A stretch of 64,000 nt of DNA from Rosa chinensis (GCF_002994745.2 NC_037090.1:13451501-13515500); one strand, 5' to 3'; positions 1-11,750 are shown, numbered from the stretch's first letter. The notes: generated from the sequence alone by a model not told the origin. Made by a program: numbers and translations.

Positions 1-194
1 CAACTCAGTTCTTAACTATCAGATCGACCACAGATCAACCTACACCGTTCATAGATCGAAACCGATCATCCATTTCGGAGCTCAGTTATCGCAATCGGAA
101 AACAAAATCGGAGACTTTTAAGTTTCAGTCTCAGCAGCCAAAGAGATAAGAGAGTCCAAAACGTAATCGATCGGAGAAAAGTAAGACTCACCAT
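1..194 (-). CDS. 5' end of a minus-strand gene; first coding exon is only the start codon (partial)
   Basis: On the minus strand a TATA box (317-309) is followed by a pyrimidine-rich leader and a first ATG at 194-192 in good context (GCGAAAATGG, A at -3, G at +4). The ATG is followed immediately by a consensus donor GTGAGT (191-186), so the first coding exon would hold only the start codon and an intron would run off the left edge. This architecture is common in plant ribosomal-protein and other translation genes, but no further coding sequence is in the window and the product cannot be named. Alternative: the ATG is read through as a short frame and is not spliced. The promoter/leader/donor arrangement is seen; gene identity is unknown. 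Confidence 0.45.
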
Positions 195-308
195 TTTCGC
201 GGTTGCGTGGTTCAGATGAGGAGCGACGGAGTAGGAGGAGAAGATATAGGTGAGGGTCTCTCTTCTCCGATGACGACGACTTGCAGAGAAAAAAAATGTA
301 AGAAGGGG

Positions 309-317
309 ATTTATATA
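309..317 (-). promoter_or_regulatory. TATA box of the left-edge minus-strand gene
   Basis: TATATAAAT on the minus strand, about 115 nt before the ATG at 194, followed by a CT-rich leader. A start site near 280-285 is expected from spacing. Confidence 0.5.
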
Positions 318-419
318 CGGTGTCTATGTGAATGCCACAGGGATCGATAAAGTGGATGCGGTCGTATGCCAGAGGAGCGTGTAATAGATAATTGGACCAA
401 TGGCGTGCGGCCACGACTT

Positions 420-1231
420 GTGCGGCAATTTGTCCGTGAATGGCTAGAGCCAGCCGATTGGCTCTAATTGATAATCACGGCTCGAGCCGCTCAATACCAC
501 ATACTTTTTCCCTGAATATTTTCCCAAGAAATAAAAATTATAATAACGTTGTCGGAAATTAAAGTTAAAAAGAAAACAGTCTGGTAATAATGACTGAATG
601 GTTCAAGCATGTGAGAAATCATGATCTTTAACCCTTTTTTTTTTTTCAAAGAAGAGAATTACTATTTCGAGAGTGATTTGGTTTGGTGTTTTTTTTTTCT
701 AATAGAAAAATAATATGCTTCACAATCTAATTTAAATTGGTTTTGACAAAACTCTTTTATTTTATTTTATTTTTTAAATAAAATAAAACTTATATTGATT
801 CTCAACGATGGTTACAATCGTTTATAAGGGCATCATGAACATTCACAGGAGCATAAATTGACCTACTAAGGTTATATTGAAAATCTAAGACAGAACAGAC
901 CATATTTTGTTGGAATGGTTTTCAATTACAAAGTTGAAGCTTACTTTTTGGAAATAAGAAAACAAAGCAACTACAAAGTGATGTAGATTATCCTCATCCA
1001 TTAAAAACCGGCTATGCTGCTAGCCAATGCTCGCAATTGAGGTGCTTACAGTATAGTAGCCCAAGTAAGACTCCTTGAAGTCATTGAGAATTTTCTCCAT
1101 CGATCTGCAGGGAAAGAAAAGTAAACTAAAAACTAATGGAAAACTTGGCTTATCTGTGACATCAATCGAGCGCATGATAACAACAGTCTCTTTATTTAAA
1201 ATACTGGACATTAGGTAAGACCTCAAGAAGT
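420..1231. other. AT-rich intergenic sequence, no feature seen
   Basis: Homopolymer A/T runs and no frame with protein-like composition. Nothing recognised. Confidence 0.6.
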
Positions 1232-1900
1232 CTAGGAAGCCCATACCCTCATCCATTCCACCCAGGCCCAAACCCAATAGCTTGAGAAAAAAGAATGGGC
1301 CCATGACTGCACCCAAGAGTCCACACCCATTACCGTGGGCCTCTCAACCTCTATGGGCACCCAAAACCCAGCACTACGTCGCGTCGTTGGCCCGTCGGTG
1401 CCACCATCCTGCACCAAAACTGAGAGCCAACCCCGACTTGTTGAGTCGCCTCTCCACCTCACCGCCATCCGTAACAGCCAAGTCAGGGCAGCGACTGCAC
1501 CACCGCACACTACCGCAGCCAGCATCACGCCGCAAACTTCCATGGTCGAGGAAAACCATAATATCCCAGTCAGCACCATCAATGTTAGATCTGCAAAGAA
1601 GCATCGAAACCACCACCATAGTGCCCGAATCCCAAAGCCGTATCGAAATCCATGAGCAGATTCGCCGGCCTAAACAGCGATTACCAATCGCTTGGTCCCG
1701 AAGAACAGAAGCAGATCCATCTGATCGGATTTGGGATTGAGGGCAGCGGACTGCACCTTGTCGAGGTCATGGTGGACTCCACTGGAAACAAGCGCTTGAG
1801 CGCTTGGTGTTGAGAAAGCCTCAAGGGCTTCCCTGGCTGTGAAGCGCCGTTGTCGGCGCTAAGTATGCGAGAAAAGGTCTCACGCATCTCTCAGGCTAGC
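1232..1900. other. GC-rich island, probable decayed repeat
   Basis: A C-rich, Pro/His/Thr-coding-looking stretch interrupts AT-rich DNA, with several overlapping frames of 80-150 codons on both strands and none with a recognisable domain. Similar islands rich in CCCAAGCCCAA and CCACCATC-like words lie at about 10830-11070 and 18540-19300, which suggests a dispersed repeat remnant. Class unknown. Confidence 0.3.
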
Positions 1901-2747
1901 AAAAAAGTAGGTAAATTGTTTTTCTATTAACTTGATTTGTAATGACAAAATTCTTTTATTGTGCTCCCCAAAGCCTATCAAACTCGTTGATTTGCAATTG
2001 GAGTAGCGCTATCGCGATCAATCTTAATTTATCTTCCCTAGGTGACGATGGTGGTAGAGATTTATGGGTCCGGTGGGATGGTGTTAGAGTTCACGAGTTT
2101 GGTCATACGAGAGTAACCTATTACAGCTCATAATTGGTGTGTGGGAAGCTAACGATTCACACACTTTTCAAGCAGCGGAACTATTGGAGACCGGTGATAG
2201 CTCATAAGGAAAGAGAAATAGGTCGCTACGATGTTATTTCACTTTTTAGGGTTTTATATATGTTGATTTAGGTTTATAAGTCTCCACTTTTTTAGGTAGG
2301 GTTTAGAACTATTGGTCCTTATGTTGTGTCATTACTATGGTTTTATTTTTTATATTGTATGCTCTAATTTCAGTGTCTTCTTATTATCAACGTGATGATG
2401 AATTAATATTGCACACAATCTAGATGTTTTTAAAACACAGTGTATAAGAGGGTGAACTTATTTAGTTATTCTTCTTGATATTGGCTGTGAGATTGTATCG
2501 TAACACTCGTGATTTGTTAACTATCAATAGTTTGGAGAAAGGGGTGATCATTATGGTTTAAGTTTGGGCCTCATTGCTGTATTGGTTCTATATTTGGGAC
2601 ATGAATAGTTCATCTTCTTGATTTAGTAGTTAAAAATTTACAATGTCATTTCCCTCGATGAAATTGTTTTCTTCAGCTTGTAGTCTTTCATTCTTATTTG
2701 TAGAATTTGGTGTAGAATTGAACTCATAACCATACAATTCAGTAATG

Positions 2748-2785
<38 letters not shown>

Positions 2786-2859
2786 GTTCTAGTTTATTTT
2801 ATTTTCATGTTACAATTGTGTATTTCAAGCTTATCAACAGACTTTTAGACGATACACTA
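1901..2859. other. AT-rich intergenic sequence
   Basis: No gene recognised. Contains the (AT) microsatellite at 2751-2780. Confidence 0.5.
2751..2780. repeat. (AT)15 microsatellite
   Basis: Uninterrupted AT dinucleotide run of 30 bases. Confidence 0.95.
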
Positions 2860-2867
2860 CATTAAAT

Positions 2868-3213
2868 TAGGCCTATAAAATAGGCAGGTCTAGGTCGGTC
2901 TGCTTTAAGATATAGTGGCCTAAATACTGCTCATCTCTGGGCTTTTGTAGCCCTAAGTGTTAAATGGGCAAGACAGAGCCAAACATTTTCACAAATATGT
3001 GAAGCAAAAGCCTTGCCCATGAGCCGAAAAAGTTTAGGTCAACAAAGTTTGCCCGCGGCCTTGTCCTATATTTGGTAAATGATTTGTAAAATAATATTAA
3101 CTTCTATTAAAAATAATCAGATTGAGTTGGAAACAGAACAATTTTTTAAATTAACTCCTATAAAAAATATTAATATACTTATTTAATATGCTATAAATAA
3201 TTAATTTATGCAA

Positions 3214-3245
<32 letters not shown>

Positions 3246-3469
3246 TTCTTTTGTATTTTTATGGACAGAGCCGAGCCAGCTGTATACTCTACTAAAATGG
3301 GCAGGACCTAAGCCGGCCTAGGGCTTCAAAAGTAAAGCCCAAGCCTCACCCTATGTAAAATCGGTTGGGCTAAGCCCACCCATTAGCTTGGACTAGGCTA
3401 GCCCATAACCCAAAAAATAAGGCTAGACTTGAGCATGCCCGTCGACCCTAGGCTGATTTTACAGGCCTA
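2868..3469. mobile_element. Non-autonomous hAT element (602 bp)
   Basis: The left end reads TAGGCCTATAAAATAGGC and the right end, reverse-complemented, reads TAGGCCTGTAAAATCAGC, giving matching terminal inverted repeats. The flanks carry a perfect 8-bp target duplication CATTAAAT (2860-2867 and 3470-3477), the hAT hallmark. The inside is rich in GGGC/GCCC blocks and holds an AT microsatellite near 3218-3245. There is no open frame, so it must have been moved by a transposase in trans. Confidence 0.85.
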
Positions 3470-3886
3470 CATTAAATCAACAAAAACGGTTCAATAAATA
3501 GATGACTTTTATGAGATATCAATAGCTAATTCTCAAGTTGACGTATTAAGATAAGTTGTAAAATTTTCTACTTCAAAGTAAGAATTATTTTCTATTTCTA
3601 AGATAACAAGCAAGATTATTCAGAAATCGATTAAAAAATTACTTATGATAACAAAAATTCTCCTCAACTTTCTTGCGCAGTGATAACTTTACTCCGTATC
3701 CATAATTTTGTTTGCACTATAAGAAACATGATCGTGATGAGTAAAGTTTTAGTTTTTCTTCTTCTTTTTTCTTGAAGTTGACAAAAAAAGGAACTTTAGC
3801 TTCATTGGAATAATGAAAAATTTATCAATTAACCAATACCTTTTAACAAAAATTGCGGTAAATAAATAATATTTTTGGACAATGTG
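3470..3886. other. AT-rich intergenic sequence, no feature seen
   Basis: Low-complexity AT DNA without recognisable genes or repeats apart from the target duplication at its start. Confidence 0.5.
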
Positions 3887-4641
3887 ACCAAATATTTATC
3901 GATATTGTTCAAGTAAATTAACCGAATGGTGCTTCTAGTTGGACCTCCAAATTTGATATTTTGACCTCGAACTTTTTTCAATTATTAATAGACTTTGTCT
4001 AGTTATATGAAAAGACAAATAAGGACAAAGAGAGAAAAATAGACAAATAAAAAAATACTCTTCTTACCTTCTCCAACCAAATATAACATTCAATTAAATT
4101 GTCCCCCCCTCTAAATTTCCTTATATTGCCTATATAGTTTTATAATTTACCTAAAACAATCAAGTAAAAATAATAATTTCTATACATGACCAATCATTTA
4201 ATACAAATGTACATTAAAAACAATTCAAAATATTTTCTTAAACTAAATTAATTAAATATTATGATATAATTATTACTCGATCTTCCAACCCAAAACCCTT
4301 GAAATCATTCTTTTAGCAAATTCAAAGGGATTCCAACAACATATCAAGATCGAGAACCAACTATTTGATTAATTTTGGTGAAGGACAGACCTACCCGTAA
4401 GAGAGCAATATCATATAATTTTGATTCATTATTCTTCTCATAGTTGAAGATAGTGATAAAAAGAGAGTAACATATTATTGTATTTCATATTCAAGGACGT
4501 TTTGGTAAAAATAAAGAAGTCTACTTAGTTTTTCAAGTATTTTAAAAAGTAAATTAGAGATATACTAAACATGTGAGGTCTAAATATCAAATTTGGAGGT
4601 CCAACTAGAACTACCGGATTAAGGGACTTTTCTTTTGGACC
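3887..4641. repeat. Inverted-repeat element, MITE-like
   Basis: A segment near 3930-3970 (TTCTAGTTGGACCTCC...) returns in inverted orientation near 4583-4620, with about 35 nearly matching bases and weaker outward continuation (GGTCCAAAAGAAAAG on the right). The inside is AT-rich without coding frames. Ends and target duplication could not be fixed, so the boundaries are approximate and the superfamily is open. Confidence 0.5.
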
Positions 4642-5594
4642 AAAAAAAAACAAAACAGACAGAAGCTAATGGCTGGTTTAGAGGGTTGGCTAAGCTCAGT
4701 ATCTAATTAACTTTATTTTGGTCGTTGACGCACGGTTACTAGGATTAATAGTGCGCTTCAGCCATTATTTTTGGACATATTTTTGCTATCTCTAATTTAA
4801 AAAAATTAGCATAGAAAAGAAAGAGCGTGTGGTCCACTGAGATTCTTTTATGCGTCGATACAACGCTACCACTTTTTAAGACATAATTTGAATTATTAAT
4901 CGGCTACTAGCCCTCTACCTTTTTAGAAAGAAATTTCAAAAAAGAAAAAAGGGAGAAAATGGACCTGCACAGTGCACATAATCACATTCTTCCACATGAT
5001 CCACTCGTTCTACAGGTCCTTTTTCTGTGCCACCCAAGTGTTCTCAATTATTGATTTCATTTCGGTACCTATCGAGTTTGGTTCTTCCATTTTTCTTTTC
5101 TTTTCTTTTCTTTTCCTTTCTTTGTCCTTCTGATATGAACCTTAAAATTTTGAAATATGCTCTGTCAAATACTAGTAGTCTAATACTTCCATCTGTATGG
5201 TCATAAATTGGGTGGTATGACACTTGTTCCGTGACTTATGGGTAAGTACGGTGAGCGGCACTCTGGAGTAAATTAAGTATCATGACTTATGGACATTGTC
5301 CAGTAAACGGCATTTTAGAGTGAATTAGTTAGCTTTTATATTAAATATTATGAATACATGCTCGAAAATGTCCTTTTCTGAGCAACTCTTAAATCTCATT
5401 TTTTGCCAACCATAAATTTTGAGATTCTTTGGCCATATAGGTTGATGGTGCAGCGGTTCATAATCTTTATGACTTGGAGTTGTTGATGGGTAGTCTAGCA
5501 ATAAGGCTAGAATCCTATGACATTCTATCCTTGCAACATAAATTACTTGCCATCAAATTTGGACTTGAATTTGCAATTTATTGTAGCTTCTATC
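4642..5594. other. Intergenic sequence, no gene seen
   Basis: AT-rich, with a TTTTC-type pyrimidine run near 5090-5117. No supported frame. Confidence 0.5.
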
Positions 5595-5602
5595 CTCTTT
5601 TA

Positions 5603-6026
5603 CAGGGGCGGATCTAGACAGGTTTTGGTAGGGCTCAAGCCCTACCGAACTTTCTGGGCTAAATAAGAAAACAATGCAGATGGTTCCTTTTTTTTTTTTT
5701 AATTGATGTTTCGCTTTCTCAAGCCCACCCGATGGAATGACTTCGACTTCGACTTGGCAGTTCGTAGATTTGGAGCCGCCTAGGTCTGAGGTCAACGCAG
5801 ACATCTCTCCTCTTCTACAGTTTTAATCGCAAGTCTTCTTCTTTCAAAAACTAAAAAAGTCTTCAATTCCAGCCTTCTAGAGTTTTAATCTTCTTCTTCT
5901 TCCCTAAAAGCTCCTTGGATATGTATTGCAAATTGGTTGAATTGGTGTATTCCAATGCAAGCACAAAAAAAAAATTTTGTTAAGAATCCAAGCCCTCCCA
6001 AGGTTTGATTCCTGGATCCGCCACTG
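5603..6026. mobile_element. Non-autonomous hAT-like element (424 bp)
   Basis: The left terminus CAGGGGCGGATCTAG and the inverted right terminus CAGTGGCGGATCCAG match as terminal inverted repeats. The flanks carry a perfect 8-bp duplication CTCTTTTA (5595-5602 and 6027-6034). The inside includes poly-T/A tracts and no transposase. The 8-bp duplication favours hAT; the CAG-GGCGGATC end type is widespread in plant genomes. Confidence 0.8.
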
Positions 6027-6034
6027 CTCTTTTA

Positions 6035-7161
6035 GTTGAGTATGATCATGTAGAAGAGGTCAATCTCATAAATACATAGGAATATTGTTTGGCCGAGGAG
6101 GGGGTTATTCCGTTTTTGTAGAGGGACTCTAGAGTTCATTGAATCCCTTATTTTCTATTGATTAGAGGAGGCATTTGTTTGTCGATTTCTTCGCAGTTTG
6201 GTGGCTTTGCTGTACTTCCCTGAGTGTAGCAAGTTCTGGGTTCGATTGAATTGGCACCAAACAGTGGTCTCTATTTAGCTCATTGATTCCACTGTGCTGA
6301 GAGCAGATAAGAAAGGATTTCTAGGGAGTATGTCCAAGTAGTATATTCCAAAACACTGTCCTTTAATGAAGACCCTCTCAAGATGGTCCATGATACTGAA
6401 AAAGCTTGTTTATGTATTTAAGGAAAAACATAAAATGAAAACGGAGGTACAATTTATTGTTAAAATGGACCACATACTCCTTTACTCCATGCTTATCCAA
6501 TACGCGGGTCATTCCTCAATAACATTGATTGGAAAGATGGCCAACGGTCAATAGAAAGAAGGAGGAAGATATTGACACACCTAGTAATCTTTAGTAAAAA
6601 AATACTAAACATTAACCCTCTTTTTAGTGATGGTTTTGGCATACATCGAGGTGGGTGTAACACATTTATGTTTTTAAAGCGAAATATCTTGTGTAATGAA
6701 GTGTTATCTAATTAAAATTCATCAATGTGAGAAAACTAGCAAGGTGCACTAATATATTAGTGATACAATTTATTTCACGTAAAATATGTCGTATTTGAAT
6801 TGAATCGGGAGCCGATAAGTCTAACAATCATCCATTGCTAACATTTTTTTTTGTTGAAATATTGCTAACATTCTTTTTATTTCCTATAGATTGTGTGTCA
6901 TTTTGAGAGGATAGATAAAAAGCAAATAAGTTGCCAAAAATCCCCGTGTAATAATGGTGCAAACTTATTTGAGTACAATTACGTCACAAAATCCGAGGGA
7001 ATTACAACTCACCGCGAATTTTTTTTTTTTTAAAGTTTAAACATTGCATAAAAAAAAATTACATAGTTTGCAACCAGAAGTATGTTTCAAGTAGAAGTAT
7101 GCCCTTACTGGATTAAGACTTGCTCGTGACCGATCTTCAAGCTATGTTTTGATAATAAAAA
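6035..7161. other. Intergenic sequence, no gene seen
   Basis: AT-rich with scattered homopolymers. A GGTTCGATTG word near 6238 recalls an RNA polymerase III B box, but no convincing partner box was found. Confidence 0.5.
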
Positions 7162-7461
7162 CTAGTCTGTAATCACATGCTTTGCATGTGTATGAAAAAT
7201 TTAATTGTAAAAAAAAAAAAAATTATATGCAGAAGAAATAGATCCAGTGGGTAGTTATTGCAGAGAGAAAATAGTGGGAGAGAAAAGTGGGGGTTGTGGA
7301 ATCATTTCTTTTTAATTTTATGAATAAAAATCTATTTTATAATTGTCCTATATACCCTTGTGATTTAATTTATTCTCAAAGTTTTTTAATATTTCATGGT
7401 TAAAGCTGTCAAAATTTTCAGTTTTGGCTAACAAAGCCTCTTCTCTTAATAATAGTATAGA
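7162..7461 (-). mobile_element. Small non-autonomous Helitron-like element (about 300 bp)
   Basis: Read on the minus strand the element begins TCTATACTATTATTAAGAGA after a host A. It ends with a hairpin, CACATGC-AAA-GCATGTG, then ATTACAGA and CTAG before a host T. A 5' TC, a 3' hairpin about 8-10 bases before CTRR and insertion between A and T without target duplication are Helitron hallmarks. A diverged relative lies at about 22317-22564. No Rep/helicase frame is present. Confidence 0.7.
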
Positions 7462-7639
7462 TAAATAAAATAAAAATTCGCGAAGTGTAATGTGCTAGAT
7501 TGTCCTCTAATATTAAATTTCTTTTTACCAAATTTAAATTTAAAAAAATTGTACCATAAATTAGACCCCAATCTTTACCAAACGCAAAATTTAACAACCC
7601 GAAACATCACTTGAGAGCTCTCAAGTCTCAAACGCAATA

Positions 7640-7912
7640 GAATTTTTGAATTTCATTATATCAAAATTGTGGATTCAAATTTGCTCACTACCAATACTTT
7701 AGTGGTAATACCACCACTCAATATAAAATTGTCACGTGTTATAAAACATAATTATAGTTTATCATGATGTTTTATTAAAAATTTATATTTTAAGTATTCA
7801 ATTAATTTTATATGACATGATAAATTTTAACAGAGTGGTGATATCACCACAAAATAAAAGTTGTGAACAAATTTGAATTCTAAAATTATAAATTCAAAAA
7901 AAATGTTCGAGT
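7640..7912. repeat. Foldback/MITE-like inverted repeat
   Basis: The left arm (about 7672-7745, TTCAAATTTG.TCAC and GGTAATACCACCACT) recurs inverted at about 7815-7890 (GTGGTGATATCACCAC; CAAATTTGAATTC). Arms are about 80 bp with mismatches and the core is AT-rich. No clear target duplication. Confidence 0.5.
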
Positions 7913-9426
7913 TGAGTTCCAAATAAAAAAGTGAACAGATTCCAAGAAATTAGCACCAATTACTGATTAGGTATTCCAGACCCTATCATCCACCAGTAGA
8001 GAGTCAACCATCACCAACATAGAAATCACTAGTTCACTGCCACGTTCCCAACCCATTTTAAATCCAAAACGGTCAAACACACTGCTAATTAGTGAGTTTT
8101 TATTAATTGCAACTCACCAACTCTCTTACATTTGCAGCAAAGCCTACAATCCCCCTCCCCCCGATTCAACCCTTCCCACTTTTTGTAGAGCCTTCAAAAT
8201 TTAATTCTTGTTGAGGATTGCTTCGCTTTTTAAAAAAAATCAGTTTTTGTTCAAAATTTTAGATTTTATTGTATTTGGTAAATAAATAAAAAACAATTTT
8301 AATTAGAAGTTATAGGTTACTGGCAGCAGATTTTAGAAGCAGCCCAGAGGTTGCTTTTAGAAGCTATTGTAGATCAAAACACACTCTGTTGTTGTTTTAT
8401 GTACTGACAACACTTTTAAAAATATTATTTACCAAACACGAAACTGTTTTAATTCACCATTGATTATTTTTAAAGTCACATTGATCCCAAAGTAACTCTA
8501 AATATCTCCACTTAAATCTCATATTTTAATTATACAAATAAGAAAACTTGTTTGACATAAATATTAGTCCGTTAAGAGTAGTGAATCGAACAAAGATTAA
8601 AAAACTAGATCTAAAGTCATGTTCACCATAATACATTCATGTGGTTCAACATAGTAGAAAAGTTGGTACAATAACTATACAAGTAATGCACATATAAATA
8701 ATTTTTACGACTTGTTTTTATTTTATTTTATTTATTTTATCACATTAACTATTTAGAATTATAACAACCAGAGTCACGACCTCTCACTTACGAATAAGAG
8801 ACTTATGCTATTATACCAAATCATACTGGACATAAATTTTTACAACTTTATTGTTTCAGATGAATACATATGGATCGATAGTGGTTGGTTAGGGACCAGT
8901 GAAAGACTATATTAACCAAAATTTTGAAATAACAATCCATTTCCCAATAAGAAAATATATAAAGTCAAAAATCAATTTACCATCCAGATTAAATAAAAAT
9001 CAAATCTCATAAAAAAATAACCAAGCATCTCTAATTTATATTTCAACACATTACAACTCGAACGGAAAATTCTTACATACCACCGTTGTTATACGCATCT
9101 CTCAACATTGGATCCAACCCAGCCATAGTACAACGGTTGTAAGCAACAAATTATGGCATACGTTGAATCCAAAGATCCCTTTCTCAAAAACAGAGCATTA
9201 AATTAATTTGATAGAAAAAATATACGCAACAGCAAGAACCACTAGAACACGTAAAGATCCAAGATAATTTTTTCCCATTAACGATTCTTCCTCAATTTCC
9301 AGGATCATGAAAATGCTCAATAACTGAGACATTCACATTTTCATATAACAAACACATAACCAACACCGATTAACATAAAACGAAAGCACATAAAAATTTT
9401 ATGACCAAATAACAGCATTTGGTTCC
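7913..9426. other. AT-rich intergenic sequence; weak inverted repeat near 8225-8465
   Basis: No gene seen. TTTGGTAAATAA near 8275 has an inverted partner near 8430 (TTATTTACCAAACAC), flanking a GCAGCAG/TTTTAGAAGC core, which suggests an old MITE. The part next to 9426 probably includes the 3' untranslated region of the small minus-strand gene. Confidence 0.35.
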
Positions 9427-9678
9427 CTAGTTATTAACTGCGTCTATGGTTGTTGTCTTTTTCTCCTTGGCATTCACGGAGCTGGTTTTCGCTGCCTCCG
9501 CGGTCGGCGGGAGAGGAGGAGAGATCAGCTGCGATGGCGGAGCCTGGTTAGTTGGTGCACCTCCTGCAGCAGCAGCCACCTTGTCTCCGACCACGGCATC
9601 TTCGGATAGGAGGAAGTCGGGGGACATGAACATGCTCTGGGATGGCCTTCTCTGGTGGCGATTTGGCCTCTGAGACAT
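9427..9678 (-). CDS. Small uncharacterised protein, N-terminus MSQRPNRHQRRPSQS (83 aa)
   Basis: An intronless minus-strand frame starts at ATG 9678-9676 and stops at 9427. The N-terminus is basic (RPNRHQRRPSQS), followed by SMFMSPDFLLSEDA, an Ala/Gly/Pro-rich low-complexity middle (VAAAAGGAPTNQAPPSQ) and a Lys/Thr-rich end (KEKKTTTIDA). It sits behind a good promoter: TATAAAAA at 9815-9808 on the minus strand and a leader with a CTC repeat. No signal peptide or membrane segment is visible. I recall short plant proteins with this RHQRRPSQ start but assign no function. The frame on the opposite strand (9446-9673) is taken as a shadow. Confidence 0.6.
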   Translation of the reverse strand: MSQRPNRHQRRPSQSMFMSPDFLLSEDAVVGDKVAAAAGGAPTNQAPPSQLISPPLPPTAEAAKTSSVNAKEKKTTTIDAVNN

Positions 9679-9714
9679 GGTTTTGGGTTATTTGGGATAA
9701 GAAGCAGAGAGTGA

Positions 9715-9736
9715 TGGAGGAGGAGGAGGAGGAGGA
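9715..9736. repeat. (GGA)n microsatellite
   Basis: About seven GGA trinucleotides, lying in the presumed 5' leader of the minus-strand small gene. Confidence 0.9.
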
Positions 9737-9807
9737 GTGTGTGTAGTGATAGTGGGGTGTTGTATAAGGTTGTTAGGTATAGGGAGAGAGAGCAAGGTGT
9801 TGACTCG

Positions 9808-9815
9808 TTTTTATA
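9808..9815 (-). promoter_or_regulatory. TATA box of the 9427-9678 gene
   Basis: TATAAAAA on the minus strand, about 130 nt upstream of the ATG. The leader between them holds a (CTC)n run (GGA repeat at about 9715-9736 on the plus strand). Confidence 0.5.
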
Positions 9816-10020
9816 GTGAGTGTATGGGTTAAAAGCTGTTAGGTCGGATTAAAATGGAAAGTTATCTAACTCTGCGATGCCATAATTACCCCCCTGCCCA
9901 ATAGGGGGGTTGGTAGGGATGACAATATTCTAGTTTCGGAGGGTTGTATTTGTCTTTGTATCGATTCAGGTTAATTATTTACGTTTACACGAGCCTCACG
10001 TAAAGGGATGTTTACGTTTA

Positions 10021-10290
10021 CATATGACGTGTGTAAAGATCATCGCATTGCATGTAATCTCATTGGGCAAGTACGGGGTTGATAGCAGTAAATTAATTCT
10101 CACATTGGAGAATTTTAACTATCTTTATTTCGATTCAAATATACTCGTTGCATGATCACTCATGTAATGATATGATAATATTTAGAAATGACATCTGTAA
10201 GGAGCATCACAGTGCATGTAATCTCATTGCTCAAGTAGGGGGTTGGTACGAAGTAGTAAAATTAATTTTCACATCAGAGGGTTGTATTTG
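10021..10290 (+). repeat. Direct repeat pair with GCATGTAATCTCATTG
   Basis: A segment near 10021-10108 (GTGTAAAGATCATCGCATTGC...) recurs near 10188-10283 (CTGTAAGGAGCATCACAGTGC...), both holding GCATGTAATCTCATTG and a GGGGTTGGTA/GGGGTTGATA word. A weaker third relative lies near 11101-11160. Spacing is about 170 bp. Function unknown. Confidence 0.6.
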
Positions 10291-10299
10291 TTTTGTTTT

Positions 10300-11750
10300 G
10301 GTTTTTTTTTTTTTTTTTTTAAATGGCCGGTGCGGCTGCTTTTAAGCCTTGATTAATGAAACTGCATAATGCATGGAGAGGGGTACATGAAGCCTAAATC
10401 TCAAATTACAATAAGCATCATGAGAACTTCCTGAGATAATAATAGGAGTCTCAACTAAAACAATATATTATAGCAAGCATCAACTAGCGAAGAGTGTTTT
10501 ACCGGCTACTCCATTCGCTTTACAAATGTGGTGACATACCAGAAAAAGTAATATATTACGGAGAAACTCATTATAAATAACAAAGATTTCCCACTATGTT
10601 GCCACCGGAAAATAAATCCGCTGATCTTTAATTTCATCATACCACTAGGAGGCTGCGACCACTTGACCAAACAAGAAAATTGTCTCCTACCTAGAGCAGA
10701 TAAGGCACACAAGGTGCATAAACCAGGGCCAAGCCCACTGCATTCTACCAAAAAATGGTAGCAACTTATTAATTCAACTACTAAAATGAAAAAACAACTA
10801 AATATTTTAAAATAAAAAAATAACCCATCTTGGACCTAGGGAAATACCCCCAAGCCCAAGACCCACTAGGCCCAGGAGAGGCCCACAACCAAGCTAGGGC
10901 AAGGAGAGCCCAATCTGTGAATCCAAACTGCTGCCCAGGCATCACTGCTACCACCATCCCACCTCCAACATCGTCGTGTTGCCGCCGCTTTCGGACCCCA
11001 AGCGCCGTCGAACAAAGCTCACCGACAGAGCACCAGCAGTCGACTCAGATCTACTCGTCGTGTGCTACTGACGTAATATAATTTTAGTCTTGATAAATAA
11101 CGTTATGTTAAAAAGCACTGTGTTGCCTTATAATCTCATTGCGTCCAACTCACATAATAAATTGTAATTTGTGAGTGTTAAACACAGTGAAAAATGACTA
11201 AACGTGTAAAAAAAACTGTTCTCTAAAAGTCATAAATGTAAAACTTTATCCTGCAGAAGTTATTGCGAGAGGATTTAACGAATCTAGGGGATATGGAAAT
11301 ATATTAATTGTGAAATAAAAAGAGATAAGATTAATGATATATAAGACAGTAAATAGCTGTTTAATTTGGACGTATGTAATTACGTTTACATTAAAAGCTT
11401 CAATTATTAGATATATATTTGCTAAGAAATCCATGTGATTTGATGGAACAATATTAATGAGACTCTGAATCGCGGGTTCATGCATAGTACTTGGAACCTT
11501 CGTACTCTTTTAAATCCATATATATGAATCTTGTGGATAGACTTGAGATGGTACCCTTTTATTATTGTTTATTTTACCTTTCTATTTTTAGATTAACGAG
11601 TAAGTTCGATGAACCTGTTATTTGCTAACACTAGATAACTAAGGTGTGATAATTCCTTGTATTAATCGAGTAGTTCAAACAAACAAATTAGAAATTGAAA
11701 TCATAATAGTATCAGGCGACAAATCTCACGTCTCTCCTGATTCTCTATAT
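10300..11750. other. Intergenic sequence with a C-rich island
   Basis: Poly-T near 10302-10320, then AT-rich DNA. A C-rich island at about 10830-11070 resembles those at 1232-1900 and 18540-19300. No supported gene. Confidence 0.4.

Noticed and set aside
1282..1740. 152-codon frame and overlapping frames on both strands
   Set aside because: Long frames are expected in this C-rich island by composition; no domain, and frames on both strands are equally long.
6180..6290. Possible SINE or tRNA with GGTTCGATTG
   Set aside because: B-box-like word only; no A box at proper distance and no cloverleaf.
9889..9913. Hairpin ACCCCCCT...AGGGGGGT as a terminator
   Set aside because: Factor-independent terminators of this kind are bacterial; in a plant chromosome it is probably incidental.
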